Notes: generated by a model not told the origin, from the letters alone. A DNA stretch of 64,000 nucleotides from Buxus sempervirens (GCA_947561395.2 OX387185.1:20734366-20798365); one strand, 5' to 3'; counted from the stretch's first letter, positions 1 through 10,657 are shown. A program made the numbers and translations.

Positions 1-905
1 CAAATTCTGTCCCATGATCAGATCTTATTCTAACTATTCTCCCTATTTGCAAGTTCTTTTCAACTTGAATTTGACAGCACAATTGTTTAAAACAATCAAA
101 ACATTCAGATTTTTCTCTTAAAAACTTTACCCAGGTATATCTACTGTAGTCATCTACAGCAACAAAGATATACCTCTTTCCTCCAAGACTTTCAGTCTTT
201 GTAGGTCCCATTAAGTCCATATGAATCAGTTCTAATGGTCTAGAGGTTCCTACTATGTTGGTTTTCTTATGTGTGGCTTTGATTTGTTTTCCTTGATTGC
301 AAGGACCACACATTCCTTTCTTTTTATTATTCCCAAATTTGGGAATTCCTCTAACCAATTCAGACTTAGAGATTTTTGACAAATCTCTATAGTTGATGTG
401 ACCCAGTCTTTTATGCCACAAATCCATTTCATCACATACAGAAGATTTTAAAGATTTTTCATTGTTTCCAATGATTCCATAACAATTGTCATTTGTTCTT
501 ACACCTATAAGAAAAGTTTTACCAGAATTATCCAAGATTTTACATTCTTTTCTGGTAAAATTGACAAACAATCTGGAATCACATAATTGGCTAATACTAA
601 TCAAGTTAGCCTTTAAACCAGATACAAATAATACATCTTTCAGACAAACACCATTTGGACCATTTACAGTACCTTTACCTTTAACTTGAGAAGTGCTTCC
701 ATCACCAAATGTAACACTTCCACCAAAGTATTCTTCAAAGGTACTAAACATAGACCTATGTCCACACATATGTCTTGAACAACCACTGTCCAAGTACCAC
801 ATGTTGACATCATGAGCTTTTAAAGCTACATGAACCACATTAGCAATTAATGAATCTTTTCTAACCCAAATCTGTTTTTCAGGAGTTTTCTGAGAAGTAC
901 CTTCA
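1..905 (-). pseudogene. copia protease and start of integrase
   Basis: On the minus strand the region near 770-815 encodes the copia aspartic protease signature (YLDSGCSRHMCG), followed by the usual VTFGDGS-type and VLFVSGLKANLISISQL-like stretches. Near 350-430 lies the GAG-pre-integrase zinc region (WHKRLGHINYRDLS), then CGPCNQGKQ. From about 215 to 1 the integrase core begins (IHMDLMGPT, then VDDYSRYTWV). It is cut by the window edge before the RT. The order protease-integrase before RT fixes the superfamily. Confidence 0.85.
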
Positions 906-913
906 TCAACTAC

Positions 914-1911
914 TTAAGATTTTGAAGGAAGCTTCTTTGACAGATTTGTGACTTCCTTATTTAATGTTTCAGTCAATTTTAACAGGGAATCAAATCTGTT
1001 ATGTAAATCCAGAGACTGACTTTGATTTACTTTTCTCTTATTATCAAAATATCCCTCAGGAAAACCATGCAGTACATAACACTTTGGTCTTATATGACCC
1101 TTTTTATTGCAGTGATGGCATATAGGTATGAACCTATGTTCAGAAAAATCAACATTTCTAGAGTTGCCAGTATTTCTAAACTGTATAGATTTAGATTTCT
1201 CAGAAGTTGAAGGTTTACCTGTTGGTCTTACTTCTCCAGCAGAAATTTTCTGTATAGATTCCTTCTTTTGATTACTTACACTCATTCTCTTTTCAGCAGA
1301 ATTTGAGCTTTCAAGGACTTCCTTTGAAATTGATTCCTCATTAATTTGATGATTTCCTGCAAAAGAATTTGAAGCATTAGATTTACTTGAATTTGAAACT
1401 TTCTCAAGTTCAATCACTTTACCTTGAAGTGCAGAAATCTGAGCTTCCTTTTCTTTTAGTTTTTCAGTTTTTTCAGTTAAAGAAGTTACCAGAAAATCTT
1501 CTTTGGCATGTCTTTCAAGTAACTTCTGGTTTATTGAATCTATTTCTACAAGAGCTTTATTTTTCTCTGTTTCTGATTCCTTCAATTTTTTACTCAGTTT
1601 CTTGACTTTCTTCTGAGCTCTATTGAATTCCTTATAGAGCTGATTGTAGGCTTCTTGTAGTTCTTCTTCATCATCTGATAAAGTCTCTTTATTATCTCCT
1701 GCAATTCCAGAGATTGAACTACCAGAGGAGGATGAGTAAAAAGAATTGAAAGCAGTAAAATTAGCAGAAATATCCTCATCAGATTGCGAAGAATTATCAG
1801 TGTTACTGTCATCCCAAGTAACCTGATAATTAGTCTTTTTCTTTTTATCCTTTGAGGGACAATCAGAGGCAACATGTCCAAATCCTCTACATTTGTAACA
1901 TTGGACTTCAT
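914..1911 (-). pseudogene. copia gag C-terminal part with two zinc knuckles and coiled coil
   Basis: Continues the gag polyprotein on the minus strand. Near 1851-1905 a CCHC knuckle is readable (CYKCRGFGHVASDC, spacing CX2CX4HX4C). The middle is a charged, heptad-like coiled coil (many E, K, L, S between about 1390 and 1680). A second CCHC knuckle (CHHCNKKGHIRPKC) lies near 1080-1125. Two widely spaced knuckles separated by a coiled coil are unusual for simple copia elements but agree with the long gag of SIRE-like elements. Knuckles bind the RNA genome. Broken copy. Confidence 0.8.
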
Positions 1912-1914
1912 CGT

Positions 1915-2782
1915 TCTAAGAAAACTTCTTCTCCTTTCTTAAATCAGACATTTTCTTATCAGATCTCCTATTAGATCTGTCCATGGATGATGAAGAATTG
2001 GATTGTCTCTTTTTAAACATTTTCTTAAACTTTTTGGCTAAGAGAACAAGTTCATCCATATCAACATCAGAATTATCTGATTCGTCAGTATTTACAGATT
2101 TTACAGATTTTAGAGCTATTCCTTTACTTCTTTTAGGAATATTTAGATCTAGCTCATAAGTCTGTAAAGATCCTACCAGATCTTCAATTCTCATGTTATC
2201 TACATCTTTTGCCTCTTGAATTGCAGTTACTTTAGGTCTGAATTTTTCAGGCAAAGATCTTAAGATTTTTCTAATAACCTTTGATGTAGAGATTTTTTCT
2301 CCAAGATTAAAACTAGAATTAACAATATCAAAGAGTTTAGCATAAAACTCATCAAAAGACTCATCATCTTTCATATACAAAGTTTCGAAAGATGTAGTAA
2401 GTCTTTGAAGTCTGGACAGCTTGACAGCTGAGATTCCTTCATGAGTGACCTCAAGAATGTCCCATGCTTCCTTAGCGACTTCACATGAGGAAATTCTCCT
2501 GAATTCCTCAACACTAACAGCACAAAATAAGGCATTCATTGCCTTGTTGTTCCATCCACATTGATCAGATTCAGTTTTAGTCCACTGATCATGAGGTTTA
2601 GGGATCACAACACCTCCTTCTGTTGTGATCTCAGGTGGATGATAACCATTACAAACAGAGAGCCAGACACGCTCATCGATTGATTTCAGGTAAGCTCTCA
2701 TTCTTGCTTTCCAGTAAGAATAATTGTTACCGTCAAATAATGGAGGTCTAGAGGCAGATCCTCCTTCTTTTCCAAAATCCAT
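1915..2782 (-). pseudogene. copia gag, N-terminal and core region
   Basis: The reading starts at the ATG at 2782, about 45 bases past the primer site, which is the expected gag start. The N-terminal 60 residues hold the YWKARM motif of the plant copia gag family (DUF4219/UBN2 type). Residues 70-200 match the alpha-helical UBN2 capsid-like region (EAWDILEVTHEG, KLSRLQRLTTSFETLYM). The tail is rich in Ser, Lys and Asp. In the family this protein assembles cytoplasmic virus-like particles. The assignment to copia gag is firm; the SIRE subfamily is inferred from the motif pattern. Confidence 0.9.
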
Positions 2783-2827
2783 GCTATAGATCTAGATCAC
2801 ACTTTGTATAGCAATTCAAAGTGAATA

Positions 2828-2840
2828 GGCTTTGATACCA
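2828..2840 (-). promoter_or_regulatory. copia primer binding site (tRNA-iMet type)
   Basis: On the minus strand TGGTATCAAAGCC follows the LTR end after a two-base spacer. It matches the usual plant copia primer site complementary to the 3' end of initiator tRNA-Met (TGGTATCAGAGC) with one difference. It fixes both the LTR boundary and the direction of the element. Confidence 0.9.
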
Positions 2841-3073
2841 CTTGAAAGAGTAGAGGACTACTCTATAGGTCCACGATCTACAACAATTCAGAATTTAACA
2901 ATGCGGAAACAATACACAGAGAATTATACGAGGAAACCTGGATCCAGATCCAGGAAAAACCTCGAGTCTATATGAGGCGACTAACCCTTCGAAAATCCAC
3001 TATTGAATGAAAAGACAATTACAAAGGAGTACCCACTTAACCTTTACAATTGAACTCACTCAACAGCAATCCA

Positions 3074-3375
3074 CAGTTCGAATCCACGAACTGCAACACA
3101 GCTTGAATCCACAAGCTGCAGAACAAGATCAGTCCAGATCGCAAACAATCACTCACCAGTGATCCACAGTTCGACTCCACGAACTGTAACACAGCTTGAA
3201 TCCACAAGCTGTAGAACACGATCAATCCAGATCGCAACAATCACCTCAGAATCCACTGAGACAATCCAATGCAGTAGGAATCCACCTACGCATCAATCAA
3301 AGCCGATCACCAGTCCAGGCGATCACACGATCAGATGAAGTTCCGAATTGAAGAAGAATCCTTTACCTTCAATTC
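3074..3375 (-). repeat. Array of short hairpins with constant loop; two 93-bp tandem units
   Basis: Perfect short inverted repeats follow each other, nearly all with a six-base loop reading A(A/C/G)TCCA on the plus strand. Arms and loops are at 3074-3093, 3099-3118, 3127-3140, 3167-3186, 3192-3211, 3219-3234, 3245-3260, 3274-3289 and 3305-3324. Examples of arms: CAGTTCG/CGAACTG, CAGCTTG/CAAGCTG, CTCAG/CTGAG, GTAGG/CCTAC. A hairpin with another loop is at 3149-3162 and a nine-base-arm one at 3345-3375. The first three recur as a 93-bp tandem copy (start 3069, then 3162). The array lies downstream of the TATA-like box, so in the transcribed leader. Confidence 0.9.
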
Positions 3376-3511
3376 CAGGTGATCTATCTCAGATCTCCCC
3401 CTCACTCGATCGCCGACTCTCTAAAGAAGATTTGATCGAATCTCAAACACCTCAAGATCTGAAAACAAAATGATCCAAAGGAAAAAGTCACTTCTAAAAA
3501 TTACAGCACGT

Positions 3512-3521
3512 CTATTTAAAG
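3512..3521 (-). promoter_or_regulatory. TATA-like box of the copia LTR
   Basis: Minus-strand CTTTAAATAG in an AT-rich stretch, about 670 bases before the LTR's downstream end. It is the best core-promoter candidate in this LTR; there is no expression evidence. Confidence 0.5.
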
Positions 3522-4013
3522 AAGAAAACACAGATCGCGTCGCTGGTGGCGTCGTGAAGCGATCGGGGTAGACGGCTGGAAGCGAACTCAAGTCCCGCTC
3601 AGAACAAGTTGAATCAGTTAAGGGCGCGCTGCCAGCGAGCTGCTAGCGGGAGAGAACACGGCATGTACACGGCTGATCATATAATCTTCAGTCTCGCTCT
3701 GCGCTACCAGCGGCGTGTCGGCGTCGCCTTACGACGCTAGTGCACGTACCTTTCTTTCAAAGCACTGATTCACTTATGCGCTGCCAGCGGCGTTGATCTT
3801 CGCAAGTGCCTTTACAATAAAATGCTCTGTTTAGAAAATCTTTCATTTCATTGGGCTACCAGCTGCGTGGTAGCTGTGTGGCAGCATCGTCTTCTTCTTC
3901 TTTACTGAATTTACTGAATTTTCATTATTTAATCCGCGCATCTTGAAGATTTATTAGAAGACATAATTTGTCAAACATTTGTCATAAAAGGAGTGTGAGT
4001 TTTCACACTTACA

Positions 4014-4300
4014 GTACCCAATTATTTTACCAGACTTTGATATTACTGATTGATGGTCAAGTTTTATGTTCAGTTGAGGATTTTGATCTACACTTCCGCA
4101 CATACTTGTTTCCGCAACTCTGATAGTATAATAAGAGAATGGATTTTAAATTCTTTGGTCTGGTATGTTATTGATGTTGTATTTGATATGGGCCAGTAAC
4201 ACCTCGGATTTTGTTGTTGAACTAAATTGGGGTTGTTACAGTAGCGATCCGGGTTCGGGTTGGGTGCCGGTTTGCACTGACCCGGGTTCGGGGCGTTACA
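4014..4300 (+). mobile_element. Right end of a Tekay-type LTR
   Basis: The sequence matches the end of the Tekay LTR at about 48185-48454, including the shared runs atgggccagtaacacctcgg and ggggcgttaca. Its left part is separated by the inserted copia element and lies outside the window. It ends precisely with GTTACA at 4300 and passes straight into gag sequence without a primer site, so its right neighbour is not the normal LTR-proximal sequence. Either a solo LTR inserted in gag or an LTR-recombination product would explain this. Confidence 0.85.
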
Positions 4301-5606
4301 CAGAGCCTGCGCCTGCTTTCCCACAGAGGCCACAGTTTCAGCAGACAGCTCAGAGAGCCCCAGTTGGGCAGAAGCCCCAGGGCAGGGGTCCAGTTCAGAG
4401 AGGAGGCCAGAGGCAGGCAGTACCTATTCAGCAGCCGTAGCCAGCTAGAGTATATGTAGTGGAGGCACATGAGGAGCATGAGCCTAAGCGTGTGGAGCAT
4501 ATCGAGGCTGACCATGAGGCACCTGAGCTGATCGGAGGTATTATTTTCATTTGTGGTAGATCAGCATGTGTTCTGTTTGATTCTGGTGCTTCACATTCAT
4601 TTATGTCACCTACTTGTGCACGATGGATTGGTTTGTCACCCACTGAATTGGATATTGCATTGTCTGTACACACACCTTTGGGAGAGTCTACTAGAGTCGA
4701 ATATATGTATAGAGACTGCATGATTAGATTGGGTAGACTGGAGTATTCTGGCGATTTCATTGCCTTAGTCATTGGAGGTTTTGATGTAATATTGGGGATG
4801 GATTGGTTATGTAGACACCATGTGACTTTGGATTGCTATGCGGGGATGGTGATAGTTAGAGGGCCAGATCAAACCACTCATTGTTTCAAATGTGAGGGGT
4901 TGAAGTTGTGGATTGGTCTGGTAGCATCTGTGATAGTAGAGGATCTTAGGAGTGCCACCCTTGTCATCTCCGATGTACCTGTAGTTCAGGAGTTTGTGGA
5001 TGTGTTTCCAGAGGATTTACCTAAATTACCACCTGCTAGAGGAGTAGAGTTCAGGATCCAGTTGATGCCTGGTACGGCTCCAATTTCGAAGCCACCCTAT
5101 CGGCTTGCGAAACCAGAACAAGAGGAACTGAAGAAGCAGCTAGATGAGCTTTAGGAGAAGGGATTCATCAGGCCAAGTGTGTCACCATGGGGCGCACCAG
5201 TTCTGTTTGTGCAGAAGAAATATGGTAGTATGAGGATGTGTATTGATTATAGGCAACTGAATCAAGTGACAGTGAAGAACAAGTATCCGTTGCCTAGGAT
5301 TGATGGCCTGTTTGACCAGTTAGGAGGTGCATCTTTGTTCTCCAAGATAGATTTGAGGTCGGGCTACCATGAGTTGAGAGTGGCAGAGGAGGACATTGAG
5401 AAGACAGCTTTCCGTACACGCTATGGGCATTATGAGTTCTTGGTTATGCCTTTTGGGCTGACCAATGCCCCAGCTGTTTTCATAGACCTCATGAACAGGA
5501 TTTTTCATGCATACTTGGACAGTTTTGTAGCGGTATTCATTGATGACATCCTGGTATATTCTAAGACCCGAGAAGCACATGTTGGGCATTTGAAGGCAAT
5601 ATTGCA
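4301..5606 (+). pseudogene. Tekay/Del chromovirus gag end, protease and RT fragment
   Basis: Plus-strand remnant. It opens with the Pro/Gln/Arg-rich gag C-terminus, then the aspartic protease (CVLFDSGASHSF near 4569-4604; ILGMDWL near 4790). The RT follows (PPYRLAKPEQEELK, then [22 protein letters not shown] near 5287, and the catalytic [10 protein letters not shown] near 5539). These motifs are diagnostic of Ty3/gypsy and close to Tekay/Del. The copy is broken in about two places and ends in the RT palm/thumb where the Ogre-like element begins. The rest of its pol is not directly on the other side of that insertion. Confidence 0.9.
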
Positions 5607-6621
5607 TGTGCGCGCGTCGGAAACGCGGCTCGGGAAAATTCAGAGTTGCCACCGCCTGATGGGGTATAGGCGGACACCTGGGTGCCTAATCTTGTCTATT
5701 TTGGGCTTTGGGTCTGCGGCTTGAGATTCTAAGTCAGTTCTCGGTTGTGGTCTGGGGAAGTCCGTAGACACCCCAGTCCACCCCGTTGGATGACGGGTCC
5801 CGTGGGTTCCCTGGTTTGAGTAAGCTTTCTCACTTGATTCTCACCCAATTCCTAATCCAGCAGGTTTTTAAGTTAGGGCTTGGCGGGACCACCTGAGTGG
5901 TGTGGGTCCCTTTAGTTGATTTTATCTTTGCTTAACTTAAATTGTCTGAGTCTGATTGGGTGGGCCCCGTTGGAAGGCCCACGGTGTCCTTGGTGGGCTT
6001 GGGTAAGCCCGTGTGCCCTTGGTGGGCCTCTGTCTAACCTAGGAGGCCCTGTGGGCTTAGGTTAAGTGAATTGGTTTCACATTAGGGTTCAGGTTTGGAG
6101 CTTTAAGTGTTTTTCCATGCAAAAGGTGGGCCGGATTGATTTGTGGGCCCCTTTGGTGGGCCCACATGATGGCCAAGTAATTTTACTTTATCCTTTTAAT
6201 TTGCCAAAGATGGGCTGGACATTGGGCTTGGGGTCCATAGTCCTGATTAGGGCTTGTAAGCCCAAGTTACCAGAAGTTAGGGTTTGCATCCTTCCTTGGC
6301 TTGGGTGGTGGGCTTTGGCGGGCTCGGTAGGCCCTTGCCCTTGGTCTCGGCCAAACCATGCAATTCATACATCATCCCACACATCAAGGCTCGAGTGGGC
6401 TGCATTGGGTGTGGCCCGCGCGATTTAATTTGTTCATTTTACTCCATTTCCTTATTTGCATGCTTTTTGGGTTCATAGGGCTTGGTGGGCCCCGTTGGAA
6501 GGCCCACTAGTGTGCCGAGTTGGACCGGTGGTCCAAGTCCCAAACCCTGTTGGTTCAGTGGTTTTAGTTCAAATCCCTCCAAAATTCGTCAAAACATCAA
6601 AATATGTAAAAAAACACATTT

Positions 6622-6733
6622 CTGTGTGTATCCGGCAACTCAGGCCGGACACACATGGATTGTAAGTGATCCGGCCTGAGTGGCCGGATACACCTAGGCC
6701 ACAGGTGATCCGGCCTGAGTTGCCGGATCACAC
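6622..6733 (-). repeat. Leader hairpin cluster, TATCCGG type (copy a)
   Basis: Three adjacent inverted repeats with stems built on TCCGGC/GCCGGA: about 6622-6654, 6668-6691 and 6706-6733 (arms GTGATCCGGC and GCCGGATCAC). Loops read AACTCA or CTGAG(T)T, one the reverse complement of the other. They lie about 1.2 kb downstream of the minus-strand TATA box and would be in the transcribed leader. The same cluster is at 34357-34467. Confidence 0.85.
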
Positions 6734-7958
6734 TGGAATGGCCCTTTTTTGGACTTCTGCCATTCGGGGTGGTTTCTAGAGGTTCCTAAAGGTTTCTACA
6801 GGTCATGTGGGCCCCTGTGAGGGCCCACATTGGCTCAGGTTTGGGGGAAGCCTCCTTTGGCTTCCCTTTTCGGATTTTTCAGCAAGGCAGGAAGGCATTG
6901 GGGCTAGTCTTGGGGTGGTCCACGGATTCCTAACCCGCTGGAACATGTAGTTAGCAGTGGAGGCTTACGGGTGGAGGGAACGTGCTTGTGTGCACGTCAA
7001 AGAAAACAGCAAGCAATCCAAGACACGACTAACGCATGCAATTAGCAACGTAGCTAAAATAGAGAGAAAAAAAGGAAAACAACAAATAGCCATGGTCATG
7101 TTATCACTTAAAGAAGAGAAAACCAATCATGAAAAACAGCAAGAGATAAAGACTCCAATGGTCCTAACACGCATGCCACTACGTATGCAAGAGGCAACAA
7201 ACCATGCCAGGTAAAATGTTCATGCGGAACAGCAACTATGGACACCAAGGGTGTCCCCACTGAGATTACCTGCCCCACTTGCGACCTTCGTCAAGGCTTG
7301 AATCTGGATTCCATGCTCAAAGCATACGGCCTTTAGAGAATTTAAAGGGAAAGGAAGGGAGGTATACAGGGTACATTGGACTGACAGCTAAGAAGGAACA
7401 GGCTCCTTCCTCAATCGAATCAAGTAAGAAAAGAATACAAACCAACAGCTCCTAAAGACCTTGATGCATGTGAGGATGGCACTCACATTCTCACAGGATC
7501 GTGCATGGGGTCTCCCTTACCATCGGAGACCCCCCATGTTACATAAAAAAGGGAGGAACATGCAAGTAATATAAAAATTAGCGTGACTATACAGCAGTGG
7601 GACACTAAACTCCTTAAACCTCTTGGAAAATCCACATTTCAATATATGTGAAGTAAAAGTGGATGAGAAACGATACCTGAGGGTTCCTACACTTTCTTGC
7701 AAGGTAGGGACACCTTCTTTTGCTTGGACAGCAGCTGGAGAGCACCCAGATGTTCAAACTTCACCTCTGCAGCAATCAACCTCTCCTTGTTTCAACAAGG
7801 AACTAAAGAGGAAGAAGAGGGCAAGGGTTTTTGTAGCCTTGGGATGGAGTGATGAGGTTATGGAGGGCAAAGGAGGCAAGTTTCGGGTGGGAAAAAGTGG
7901 GAGGAGAAAGCTCAAAACAACAAAGAAAAGCCAACCCCCGGAAATGAGCTGCTGATTG

Positions 7959-7968
7959 CTATTTATAG
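7959..7968 (-). promoter_or_regulatory. TATA box of Ogre-like LTR (copy a)
   Basis: Minus-strand CTATAAATAG. The identical box is at 35678-35687 in copy b. Equivalent boxes occur at matching places in the related LTRs: 11911-11920, 17337-17346, 22906-22915, 46874-46883 and 54047-54054. Confidence 0.75.
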
Positions 7969-7978
7969 ACAACTTAAT

Positions 7979-8225
7979 GTATCCGGCAACTCAGGTCGGC
8001 TACACTAAGGCCTCTCCTTATCCGGCCTTCATGGCCGGATACACTAAGGCTCCTTTGTATCCGGCATTCAATGCAGGATACAAAACATAATCATTTCAAA
8101 TTTAAATGCCACCGCGAATTTGTCGGGTGATCGGCGCGAATCTCGCGCGAAAATCTTCTTGTATCCGGTATTTGAGTCCGGATATACACAAGGGTATGTG
8201 TATCTGGCATATTTGACCGGATACA
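7979..8225 (-). repeat. U3 hairpin cluster, TATCCGG type, next to the TATA box (copy a)
   Basis: At least four inverted repeats with TGTATCCGG/CCGGATACA stems. The clearest are about 8022-8043 (TATCCGGCC, TTCAT, GGCCGGATA), 8056-8083 and the pair at 8159-8227. A GCGCGA-ATC-TCGCGC palindrome is near 8135. The first repeat begins about ten bases upstream (element sense) of the TATA box. The cluster recurs at 35697-35944. Confidence 0.85.
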
Positions 8226-8796
8226 AATAAAAAAATTACGGATTTGCCCTTCGACTTGACCAATTCGACCGATTTGACACTTTTGGATATCTACGGATTG
8301 CCCCGTACGAATTTTTGTTTAGTCCTTGAGATTTTTGGATATTTAAGATTTAGTCCCCGAGATATTTTGCTGTGTTGGCTGCCACGTGTGCAGTTCCTAC
8401 GCCACGTGTGCAGTTTCCGATTTTGCTACTCGGAAACTTTGATAGCTCATATCTCCTTCATCCGAACTCCGATTTGAGCAAACTCAATTGCGTTAGACTA
8501 GTATCGGAGCCCTCTATTATATGACATAGGGCTAAGCACTTGGCACGGGGTTCGAGGAAAGTCAACTTTCGGCTCATCCTCAAGTTTGACCGGCCCACCG
8601 AAGCTTCATTCGGACTCCGATCCCAGCAAACTCAGTTGCGTTGGAACCGTGTCGGGATCCTCTATCCATTGAGATAAAGCAAGGTGGCCAATCTTCTCTT
8701 GATCCAAAAGTCAATTTTCCACCCCTTAGGTTTTAACTTTCTGTCTAGGGTTTGCATTTCCAGCTCTTCTGGGAGTGCAAAAATGAGGTGCTTACA

Positions 8797-8812
8797 GCTG
8801 CCCCTCTTTGCC
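8797..8812 (-). promoter_or_regulatory. Polypurine tract of the Ogre-like element
   Basis: On the minus strand GGCAAAGAGGGGCAGC lies directly before the LTR start TGTAAGCACC. It primes plus-strand DNA synthesis in this family and fixes the inner edge of the 3' LTR. A near-identical tract lies at 36518-36533, on the outer side of the other LTR. Confidence 0.85.
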
Positions 8813-10657
8813 GAAGTCACCTTGCGAATGAACGGCAAAGAGAAACAAGAATCTTATTTTTGCGCCTGGCATTTCTGTCAACATGGTCGACAAGCTTATT
8901 CCTTTGAAGTTCTCATTTTGAGAGGGAAGCGGCCAAAGATGTGGCGTCACTTCCTGGCTTCAGAGTTTCCTTACCCTTTGTTTTTTGGGTTTTTGTAGGG
9001 CAACTCTTCAGCATTGGTTTAAGTTTGAAAGAGATTAGATTGGACTTGAGCTCGCCAACCTGTTTCGGCGTTGATGCCATACCCTTGACAATATTCTTTT
9101 CTTCTTGTTTGTTCCATTAAAGCTTTAGGTGACTTCAGACTTCAGACTCCTTTTTGTGTCTTTTACTTGAGGCTTTTAATAGTTTTTTTTTTCGGGTTTT
9201 AATGGCCAAGGGTTGGGTTAGGATGTGGACCGAATGGAGAAAGGAGGAGGGAAGAGCGGAGGGGGAGCTGCTGTTGGTGAGGAGGTGCTTCCAGTGCTGT
9301 CCAGTGCCTCGAGGGAGCTCACACACCTGCTCTACTCTATTTACAAAAGTGTGAAATCAAAAATTACAAAAGGGGCATCTTGCCCGATGGGATCTTTATC
9401 TTTGCTTATCCTGCTTCATGCCTTGCTGCTTCTTTCTTCTGCAGCGCGCCTTCTGGTTGGCTTTACGAGGCCGAGGTCTCCTACTGGGGATTAATCTGGA
9501 TCCCTTCCTTGTTGCCCTTTCTCTTTGGTCGGGCCTTTCTGACAAGCGTGGGAATTCCCTTGGAAATGGTGCTCTGCTGGGGATAAATGGGGTTCCTTAC
9601 GCTGTCATTATTTCTTTGTAAAGCCTTTTCCTTTTGCTTGGGTGCGAGTTCTTCATGCTTGTCTGCGCTCTTGTTGAGCACGAGAGACTCCGCCAGGGAT
9701 TGATGCGAGTTTGTTTTGTCTTCTTTCCACTCTTCTTCGCAAAGCCGGCCTCTTCAGACTGGGCGAGGCTTGAGAAGACATCATCAGTTATCACTTTCTT
9801 ATTGCTTGAGAGGACTCTACTGGGGATGTAAGGGTGTTGTTCCTTGTTCGTTGAAGGCCTTCCCCTGGGGATTTTGGAGGGTATTATTCTCCGTTTACTG
9901 AAGGAACTCCACTGGGGATTTTGGAGAAGACGTCCGTCATCCCACTTTCGCTGTACCTGTGAAGGCCGGAAAAGACAACAAGTTAGCCGTGGAATAGCTG
10001 GAGAATGCAAAACACTTCTCTTATTCTCTTCTTGCTCTGAGCCTTTCTCCCATTGCAGCTAGAAGCGGCCTCTGCCAAGGTTAAGAGATTATCAACTTAG
10101 GTTAGTAGCTCAATGTGGAGCCTCAAACAGTTAAGCAGAACAATTATAGAGAAGACAGGTGTGTTAGTGTGTGCCCGTGTTTGCAATATCAAAGAAATTT
10201 CCCAGGTCAGACGGGACTTGGAGTGCTTGGTATTTTCAGTAGCATTGTCATCACCGGCCACTGTGAAATTGTTGACTTGGGCGCAACCTTCCGGTCTGGA
10301 CCCCTCAGATCTGTACATTTTTCTCATTTTACTGTCTGCCGCTATCACTACTTTCTTCTGTATCTTGCTCTGCTCAGTTCAGATGTGCCCAGTTCTTTCT
10401 TTCTTTTCTCTCTCTTTTTTTTTTGGTGATTGACCACACAACGCCATTTTTTCGGGTTTTCGCTGTGTCCAGCCTTTCTGGGGAGCTCTGAATTCCATCA
10501 TTGCTGATGAACGCCGGCTCAACTGTTTGCCCTGATCATTCTTTTTGGGATCCGAGAGGTCTTAGAGATAGGACGAAACGTAGGCTTGGTCTTGGTTATG
10601 AAAGAAAGGATAGATGGCTTGAAAAAGCTTATTCATTTGGGTTTGCAAAGTGTGCTA
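8813..10657 (-). other. 3' UTR of the Ogre-like element
   Basis: About 1.85 kb with no coding similarity. It continues, past a solo LTR, at 12335-12673. It contains five dispersed copies of a CTGGGGAT core (about 9484, 9577, 9813, 9866 and 9911). The fullest, ACTCCACTGGGGA, equals part of the primer site but on the opposite strand. Its first 280 bases recur at 36534-36811. Long 3' UTRs are typical of Tat elements. Confidence 0.75.

Larger units (their letters stand above)
1..2842 (-). mobile_element. Ty1/copia element (SIRE/Maximus type), 5' part of internal region
   Basis: Minus-strand internal region read from the LTR at 2843-4013 leftwards: gag, a zinc-knuckle/coiled-coil spacer, protease and the beginning of integrase. 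The rest lies beyond the left window edge. The order gag-protease-integrase defines Ty1/copia. The gag opening (a PPLFDGxNYxYWKARM-like stretch) and the long coiled-coil tail are what I know from SIRE/Maximus elements. It is an old, broken copy with about three or four interruptions in the visible part. It sits inside a Tekay LTR, so it is younger than that LTR. Confidence 0.9.
2843..4013 (-). mobile_element. LTR of the copia element
   Basis: About 1.17 kb between the primer site and Tekay LTR sequence. On the minus strand it starts TGTAAG and ends CTTTCA, giving short terminal inverted repeats. The right edge is set by TG..CA logic and by where similarity to the Tekay LTR at about 48185 begins; a start a few bases further right is possible. 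A TATA-like box is at 3512-3521. The part downstream of it holds a dense hairpin array. The second LTR and the target-site copy are outside the window. Confidence 0.8.
5607..8796 (-). mobile_element. 3' LTR of the Ogre-like element (copy a)
   Basis: 3190 bp, plus-strand TGTGCGCGCG...GGTGCTTACA. It is nearly identical to 33318-36517 and clearly related to the solo LTRs at 44793-47678 and 51615-54966. It is set by the polypurine tract on its right and by the break in Tekay RT on its left, where the flanking five bases are TTGCA. It is rich in gggccc/gccca motifs and contains a TATA box and two hairpin clusters. Small open frames inside it are identical in copy b only because the LTRs are. Confidence 0.92.

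Noticed and set aside
6622-6733. Hairpins as MITEs inserted in the LTR
   Set aside because: Each is only about 25-35 bases, without target-site duplications or transposon ends, and they occur in clusters at fixed LTR positions.
6957-7214. Open frame of 85 codons on the plus strand, identical at 34676-34933
   Set aside because: It lies in the two nearly identical Ogre LTRs and is absent from LTRs c and d, so conservation reflects recent LTR identity, not coding.
7623-7955. Open frame of 110 codons inside LTR a and its copy in LTR b
   Set aside because: Low-complexity, runs opposite to the element and overlaps the start of the predicted transcript; no family similarity.
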